Positions 5,560 to 11,400 of a stretch of 13,265 nt of DNA are shown piece by piece (within the stretch, counting starts at the first letter, position 1; the number at the start of each line of letters is the position of its first letter). The position numbers and the translations under genes are program-made. Location: assembly GCA_022361095.1 (NCBI GenBank), contig JAKSBO010000191.1, positions 1 to 13,265 on the forward strand, in the 5' to 3' direction. Source of the DNA: Desulfobacterales bacterium (GTDB lineage Bacteria; Desulfobacterota; Desulfobacteria; Desulfobacterales; Desulfobacteraceae). The notes beneath the pieces are model-generated. The model was not told where the DNA came from. It did no database searches and saw nothing but the letters and a program-made list of their open reading frames with translations.

Positions 5560-6193
5560 AATAATCGGGATTTCTGCAAGCCCCATAAAAAATGGCAATA
5601 CGGATACATTATTGTCAATGATCATGGCGCAGGCTAAAAAAAAAGGGCTTGATGCAGAGATTATTTATCTTTCAGAGCTGACAATCAAAAACTGCATTCA
5701 CTGCAATTTCTGCTTGGATAAACAAAAGGCAGACAGATACTGCGCACTGAGAGATGATGCCCAGATCATATATGAAAAATTAGAGAATGCGGATATTATC
5801 GTATTTGCCAGTCCGGTCTATTTTATGAGAACCAGCGGAATGATGGCAACCTTTATCGACCGGCTTCGGGTGTTTATCTTCGGCAATGCCGCCGGCGGGA
5901 AATTGAAAAATAAAATCGGTATCAGTGCAGGTGTTTCATGGATGCGGCATGGCGGAATGGAGACCACACACCTTTCCCACATTTGCGCATTCATCACCCT
6001 TGATATGATACCTGCGACCAGTCACGCTTCCATCAGTCCCCTTGGTGCGTCTGCGGTAAGCAGCAGGCATGGAGAAGGTGTTTTTGATCCAAAGGTCCGT
6101 TTGGGGGTAAATGAAGATCAAGCCGGTATTAAGGCTGCCAAGGCCCTTATTGATAGGGCCTTGGAACTGGTTGAACTGATTCAACAAAAATAA
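5549..6193 (+). CDS. Flavodoxin-fold NAD(P)H-dependent reductase with Fe-S cysteine motif (iron-sulfur flavoprotein-like)
   Basis: This is a 214-residue cytoplasmic protein of the NADPH-dependent FMN reductase/flavodoxin-like superfamily. A first beta-strand is followed by the FMN phosphate loop SASPIKNGNT (9-18), and ASPVYF (87-92) is the second flavin-contact loop. Four cysteines, C49, C52, C55 and C65 (C-x2-C-x2-C-x9-C), lie between, resembling the compact 4Fe-4S motif of anaerobic iron-sulfur flavoproteins (C-x2-C-x2-C-x4-7-C), though with a longer last gap. Such proteins pass electrons to O2, peroxide, quinones or aromatic compounds. ATG 5549 has GGGGAAGG just upstream and overlaps the thioesterase end by 11 nt, so the two are coupled. 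It is the last gene of the MarR-headed operon. Alternative: an ordinary FMN reductase with a structural zinc or no cluster. Confidence 0.85.
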   Translation: MSFKIIGISASPIKNGNTDTLLSMIMAQAKKKGLDAEIIYLSELTIKNCIHCNFCLDKQKADRYCALRDDAQIIYEKLENADIIVFASPVYFMRTSGMMATFIDRLRVFIFGNAAGGKLKNKIGISAGVSWMRHGGMETTHLSHICAFITLDMIPATSHASISPLGASAVSSRHGEGVFDPKVRLGVNEDQAGIKAAKALIDRALELVELIQQK

Positions 6194-6253
6194 ACCTTGG
6201 AGTTACAATTTCAGTCGTTTCTTTTTGGGGTCCCTTACCCAAATTTCAGAACC

Positions 6254-6270
6254 CTGCCGTTATTTGGCAG
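6254..6270 (+). terminator. Weak hairpin between the convergent flavoprotein and EamA genes
   Basis: CTGCC (6254-6258) pairs with GGCAG (6266-6270) over a 7-nt loop and is followed only by TCACTTT. It abuts the stop of the minus-strand transporter. A second small hairpin (GGGT/ACCC, within about 6225-6243) lies just before it. Neither has a proper T-run, so termination here is uncertain. Confidence 0.3.
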
Positions 6271-7203
6271 TCACTTTAACGCCTGTACCTGAGAATCTCT
6301 TTTTTCCCATCCCGGATAAATCAGAACAAACAGGCATATCACAATGAGCGCAATACCATGCCATGCCAGTGCAGGCAGATGTTCTCCTAGGATGAAAACA
6401 GCAAGTAGAGTCGCGACCGCCGGTTCAAAGAGAGAAATGGTTGTGGCTTTGCTGGCCGGAATCCGTTCGAGTCCATAGCCGAAAAAAAAGTACCCTAGGA
6501 ACATGGGTACCGAAGCCATGTATATGCCGACGGCGGCATTTGACCATGACTCAAGGAAAGGTGCGCCTGTATATAATAATACGGGAAAGAGAATAATACC
6601 ACCTAATCCAAAAAGAGTCCCCATAACAGCCCGGCCGGCTATGCCTTTCTGCATTAATTTGTGGGCTGTGTGGGAATACAGAGCATATGTGCATGCGGCC
6701 ATAAGTCCCAGGAAAGTGCCTAGGATATCATTACTTACATCGGTTAAGGCGGCCTGGTGTTGATGGCCTGATTTTGCTATACAGAGCAGCGTGGTGCCCT
6801 TTTTGCCGGCTGTCGCCCCGACGACCCATTTCATGGTTAGTTTTTTTTTGTCAACGATCCATTCAAGCAGTGCAGAGGCAAGCGGCGCAAACCCGATGGT
6901 GATAACTGTGCCTGCTGCAACACCGATCAATTTCATTGATGAATAAAAAGCAAGCGGATATATGCCTATGGCAACAGAACCCACCAAAAGGGGTTTGCTT
7001 TGCATGAATATCATGCTCCGAAATGCATAAATAAGGTTTGCAGCCAAAAGTGCCTGCAAGATACCGCCTATTCCCATTGCAGCCGACCCGATAGCAATGG
7101 GGCTTACATTTGGCGCAAAGGTTGCTGCTGTACCTGTCGTTCCCCACATTGCTGCAGCAATTAACACGCCTAGGGAACCTGACAAGGATTCATTATTTTT
7201 CAT
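6271..7203 (-). CDS. EamA/DMT-family permease (drug/metabolite exporter-like)
   Basis: A 310-residue inner-membrane protein with ten predicted helices in two similar halves (about 12-30, 36-58, 71-90, 93-115, 124-143, 158-178, 188-212, 222-243, 250-272, 278-297), the EamA repeat layout of drug/metabolite transporters. The first half has MWGTTGTAATFAP (19-31); the second ends FEPAVATLLAVFILGE (259-274), the conserved glutamate-proline segment of the family. Family members export amino acids, metabolites or drugs; the substrate here is unknown. GGAG sits 5 nt before ATG 7203, which overlaps the TetR stop as ATGA, so translation is coupled. Oddity: helix 5 contains adjacent lysines K134-K135 in an otherwise apolar stretch. 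It is probably controlled by the TetR protein upstream. Confidence 0.9.
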   Translation of the reverse strand: MKNNESLSGSLGVLIAAAMWGTTGTAATFAPNVSPIAIGSAAMGIGGILQALLAANLIYAFRSMIFMQSKPLLVGSVAIGIYPLAFYSSMKLIGVAAGTVITIGFAPLASALLEWIVDKKKLTMKWVVGATAGKKGTTLLCIAKSGHQHQAALTDVSNDILGTFLGLMAACTYALYSHTAHKLMQKGIAGRAVMGTLFGLGGIILFPVLLYTGAPFLESWSNAAVGIYMASVPMFLGYFFFGYGLERIPASKATTISLFEPAVATLLAVFILGEHLPALAWHGIALIVICLFVLIYPGWEKRDSQVQALK

Positions 7204-7778
7204 AGTTGCTCCAATATCCGGCGCGCAATGCTTTTTGCTCGGCTGATTCTTTGGCTGCTGCCCTCAAGTCCGGCCCTTGCCATTGCTCCCTCAAGCAGAA
7301 AGGATAGATGTTCCGCCACGGCACGCGATCTGTTTTCGGATATGGAAGCGTATTCGAGAATATGCTTTTGCAGTAAGTCCTCGACCTCTTCTTTATGATT
7401 TTTTACCGCAATCCGCCCCGAAGATCCTGCCGGAAGCTCTGCGGCAGCATTAAGGATGCCGCATCCCCGGAAACCGCGATCATATTCAAAACACGCATGG
7501 TCCAAATAGGCGTCAAATATGGATAACACGCGATCTTGCGGTGTATCGGCTTTATTTAACCTTTGTTTATACAGATCAAGCCATTCAGCATGTCGTTCTT
7601 GGATGTACGTATATATCAAATCTGCTTTTGATGAGAAATTGTTGTAAAGACTCATCTTTGCAACTCCGGCTTTTTTAATAATGGTATCGATCCCGGTTGC
7701 AGCGATTCCTTCATTATAGAAAAGAGTTGCCGCCGAACGAAGCAGGCGTTCCCGTGCAGAAATTTTGGGTGTTGTCAT
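7200..7778 (-). CDS. TetR/AcrR-family transcriptional regulator
   Basis: A 192-residue repressor-type regulator. The N-terminal helix-turn-helix spans ARERLLRSAATLFYNEGIAA (8-27) and GIDTIIKKAGVAKMSLYNNF (29-48), then SSKADL, typical of TetR DNA-binding domains. The ligand domain carries RGFRGCGILNAAAELPAG (about 102-119), a motif common in a TetR subgroup that sits beside small-molecule exporters. ATG 7778 has AGAGGAA (7791-7785) upstream and is preferred over ATG 7799, which lacks a ribosome binding site. The stop overlaps the exporter's start by 4 nt. A dyad TAGAC-CA-GTCTA lies in its own promoter, so it probably represses itself and the exporter until a ligand binds. The ligand is unknown. 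Confidence 0.92.
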   Translation of the reverse strand: MTTPKISARERLLRSAATLFYNEGIAATGIDTIIKKAGVAKMSLYNNFSSKADLIYTYIQERHAEWLDLYKQRLNKADTPQDRVLSIFDAYLDHACFEYDRGFRGCGILNAAAELPAGSSGRIAVKNHKEEVEDLLQKHILEYASISENRSRAVAEHLSFLLEGAMARAGLEGSSQRISRAKSIARRILEQL

Positions 7779-7812
7779 AACGCGTTCCTCTGATTGCATA
7801 TATTAAAATATA

Positions 7813-7824
7813 TAGACCAGTCTA
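7813..7824. promoter_or_regulatory. TetR-type operator (TAGAC-CA-GTCTA)
   Basis: TAGAC (7813-7817) and GTCTA (7820-7824) are perfect 5-bp arms around CA, a dyad form often seen for TetR-family regulators. It covers the -10 element of the minus-strand promoter that drives the TetR gene, so binding would block RNA polymerase. Confidence 0.65.
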
Positions 7825-7846
7825 CCTAATTTTATGGGTTTGTCAA
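7819..7846 (-). promoter_or_regulatory. Promoter of the TetR-EamA operon
   Basis: On the minus strand, perfect TTGACA (7846-7841) is followed after 16 bp by TAGACT (7824-7819), a 4-of-6 match to TATAAT. The -10 element lies inside the operator dyad. Confidence 0.5.
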
Positions 7847-8395
7847 TCTATTTGAATAGTGGAGACTTCGTCAATTATGGGAAAGCAACGGCGGGGAACT
7901 TAATTTTTGATGGGGTTTAGGGCACGCCGTATCCTGCCATAAAGGCCAGGCAGCCCGCGATTTTCAGAGTACCGCCATGGCTGACCGGTTCCACCGCGTT
8001 CATGATATTGTGATGATGTTTCATTCTCCGGCCAACAGACAACCGATGACGGTATGATCCGTTCCCGGGACGATTACCCATTTTCTAAACTTGCAATTCA
8101 ACCCCTTTAAATGTATTCTTATTTCATAATCCTTAGTCGATAAAATCTGTCTTTTTCTTAAATTGTGTCTGAACCAAAACCTGAAATCTTTGCTGAGTAC
8201 AAGGCAGACAACAAATATAAACCGCAGGCGTAAATTTAATATTCCGGGGATTAAAATTTGTGTCCAACGAAGTAATCGGCAAAATTTACGGTTTTCGGCC
8301 GGGCACTGAATCGACCGGCATAGGGCGAATCAGACCTGATACAAATTAAGCGGCAGGTATTTTCTTCACATATTCGGTATATGGTGTTTGTTAAG
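7847..8395. other. Gene-poor region between the TetR operon and the kinase gene
   Basis: No convincing gene is seen in about 550 bp. Short frames exist, such as a 35-codon minus-strand frame 7917-8024 with no usable ribosome binding site, but none resembles a known family. The stretch from about 8100 is AT-rich and contains copy B of a dispersed element (8274-8306). It also has an 8-bp inverted repeat GTAAATTT/AAATTTAC spanning roughly 8230-8289. The kinase promoter must lie near its right end but no strong box is visible. Confidence 0.5.
8274..8306 (+). repeat. Dispersed intergenic element, copy B
   Basis: This plus-strand segment, which contains CGGTTTTCGGCCGGGCAC (8289-8306), matches minus-strand 849-817 at 27 of 33 positions, and similarity probably begins about 12 nt earlier (8262). 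It lies about 125-160 bp upstream of the kinase start. Confidence 0.6.
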
Positions 8396-8431
8396 ATGAC
8401 ATTTAAATCCGTATTTAGGATAAAATATTAC

Positions 8432-11400
8432 ATGAAATGTCCGTTGATGCATTCCTTTTACGGTGTGTTGATTGGCTGTTTTATTTTGTTTTCAGCGGTT
8501 TTTGCCCAGGTTTCATCCGCCTCTGATATGGACGATGCGCTGCCGGCCGCTTCAAAACGCATATTAATACTGCATTCTTACCACAAAGGATTTTCCTGGA
8601 CCGACAATGTCGAGGCCGGTATCAGATCCGTGCTGGACGGTTCATCCTTTGAAATGTATAGTGAGTATCTGGACAGCAAGCGCTGGCCGCCGGAAGCGGC
8701 AGGCGCTCACATGCTTGAGTACCTGAACCAAAAATACAAAAATTTCCCCATTGATCTGGTGATTCTCTCCGATAACAATGCCCTCACCTTTCTTCAACAC
8801 TACAAGCAGACTTTTTTTCCTGGTGTTCCGATTGTTTTTTGCGGCATCAACAACTTTCAGCCAAGTCTCCTTGACGGATTTAAGGATCGTATTACCGGCG
8901 TGGTGGAAAAGACAGATCCCGCCGGCACCCTTCAACTGATTCGCATGCTCCAGCCCAAAGCGGAAAAGCTTTACATTATTACCGGAACCACCCCCACCGG
9001 CGCCGTCGTCCAAAAAGAGGTTGAAGCGGCTTTAAAAGCAGATAATTTCGGATTTGCGCCGGTATGGCTTTCCGGATTGTCCACGGTCGAACTTCAAAAG
9101 GATCTGGCAGCGGTTTCTCTGGAAGATGCCGTTTTGCTGGTTCTTTTCAACCGGGATAAAGCGGGTGTCTACTATAGCAATGAGGCGGCGGCCAGGCTGA
9201 TTGACCGGGCAACCTTTGCCCCGGTATACGGCATGTGGGATTTTTACCTGGACCACGGCATTGTCGGGGGAATGCTGACAAGCTCCCGGGACCAGGGGCA
9301 GACTGCCGGCAAACTTGCCGTTGAGATACTGACTAAAAACAAAATTCCCCCTGTGGTCACAACTAGTCCAAATGCCCCGATTTTTTTATGGGACAAGCTT
9401 CATTACCTTGGTTTAAATCCGGATTTGCTCCCCCAGGATGCGCAAATCCGCAACCGGCCGGATTCAAAAACATGGCCCGTTGCCATTGCCGCAGGGCTTG
9501 GGCTCCTGCTTTTGGCGCTGGCGGGACACAGCCTGACCCGCCTGTTTTCAAAAACAGAGGCCTCCTTTTCCAGGTCTATGCCGGATGTCTTTCGCAGCAA
9601 TTTGCGCCAGGCCCTTATTCTCCTGAGTATTGTTTTGGTGACAGGCCTGGCGGTGCAATCCTGGTTTGTGGCTAAAAATGAAATGGCGCAGATACGCCGG
9701 AGTATTTTCAACGAAAGAAAAAATTTGATCCGAACCATGGTCAACCGGGCTATGGATCATATCGACTATGAGCGCCGGCGTCTGGCCCAAAAAGGGGTCT
9801 CAATTAAGGATATTAAAAAACAAATAATAAAAGCACTGGAAACATACGTTTATGCCCAAGGGGAGGGGTATATTTTTATTTGCACTGATCAGGGGGTTGT
9901 ACTGCTTAATCCGGTTCAGCCGGAACTGACCGGCAAAAATCTATGGGACGCCACTGATCCAAACGGTATAAAGGTCTTACAGAGCCTGATTGCCGCGGCC
10001 AGTGAACCCGGGGACGGATTTGTTCAATATGAATGGAACAAGCCTTCTCTTGGCCGTGGGGTGCCCAAAATTTCGTTTGCACGGAAAATCGATGACTGGG
10101 GCTGGGTGATCGGCAGCGGCCTGTATTTAGATGATATTGAAAATAATATTCAGTCCTTTAAAAAACAACTGCGCAACCAATTTATTGTGGAGCTTTTAAT
10201 TATTTTCAGCCTGACATTGGGTGTGATTTTTCTTTTGAAACTGGCCTCCCGCCGTATGATTGCAACTGTTGATGAAGAGCTTTTCCAGCTCCAGAGAGCC
10301 ATTGCAGACCATAATGTCAATGCCGGGGATTACTCCTTCCATGAATTTCAAGCCATCTCAGCCATGGCCGATGACAGTTTTAAAGAGCTGGCCAGAACCC
10401 AGGCATCCTTGGTGGACGCCGAATCCCGGCAACGGGAAATCCTTGAACACCTGGATGCCGGTGTGGTCATCATCAACCGGGAAACGCTTGTGATCCTTTA
10501 CGTTAACCCGACCGCCGCAAAACTCATCGGCGCAGACCGGGATAAAATCGTCGGCCGGGAATGCACATTATATATTTGCCCCGCGGAAAAAGGATCCTGT
10601 CCGGTTACGGATTTTGGACAGACCATGCACCAAAGCCGGCGAACGCTTTTAAACACAGCGGGGGATGAAATTCCCATTATCAAAACGGTCCGGCCCTTTA
10701 CCTACAATGATCAGCCGGCCCTCTTGGAAACCTTTGTGGATATCACAGAGCAGCAAAAAGCCGAAGATGCCCTCCGCGCAGAGCGTGATCTTTTTGCAGC
10801 AGGGCCTGTGATTACCATATCCTGGTCGCCTGAGCCACACAGGCCCGTAACATTTGTATCTGAAAATGTTACCCAGATACTGGGGTACACGCCCGAGCAG
10901 ATGATGGCCGGCACATTTAGATATACGGAACTAATATATCCGGATGATCTGGCACAGGTGTCCGCTGAAGAGGCCGGATATATAAAGGACGGGACCTTGC
11001 ACTTTGAGCAGACCTACAGGCTTCGTACCCGGAGCGGGGACTACCGGTGGTTTTATGATTTTATCCGCCTGCTACGTGACGGCGCCGGCAATATTGTACA
11101 AATTGACGGGTATATGTTCGACCAGACCGATTATGTAAATGCCCAGATGCAGATATCCAAAGAGCGTGAACGCCTGGGCAACGTGATCAGGGGTACGGAT
11201 GTTGGAACCTGGGAATGGAATGTACAGACCGGTGAAACCGTATTTAACGAACGATGGTCCCAAATCTGCGGTTATAGCCTTGGGGAGTTATCGCCGGTTT
11301 CCATTGACACCTGGAACCGGCTGAGACATCCTGATGATTTAAAAACGTCGGAAAGTCTTTTAAAGCGGCATTTTTCAGGAGACCTGGAAATTTATGATGT

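Noticed and set aside
7917..8024. 35-codon minus-strand frame starting MKHHHNIMNAVEP
   Set aside because: The only GGAG is 1 nt from the ATG, no family is recognised, and the frame is short enough to be chance.
9363..9790. Overlapping plus- and minus-strand frames of 62-113 codons within the kinase gene
   Set aside because: They lie within the continuous kinase frame, which has consistent domain order; these are shadows.
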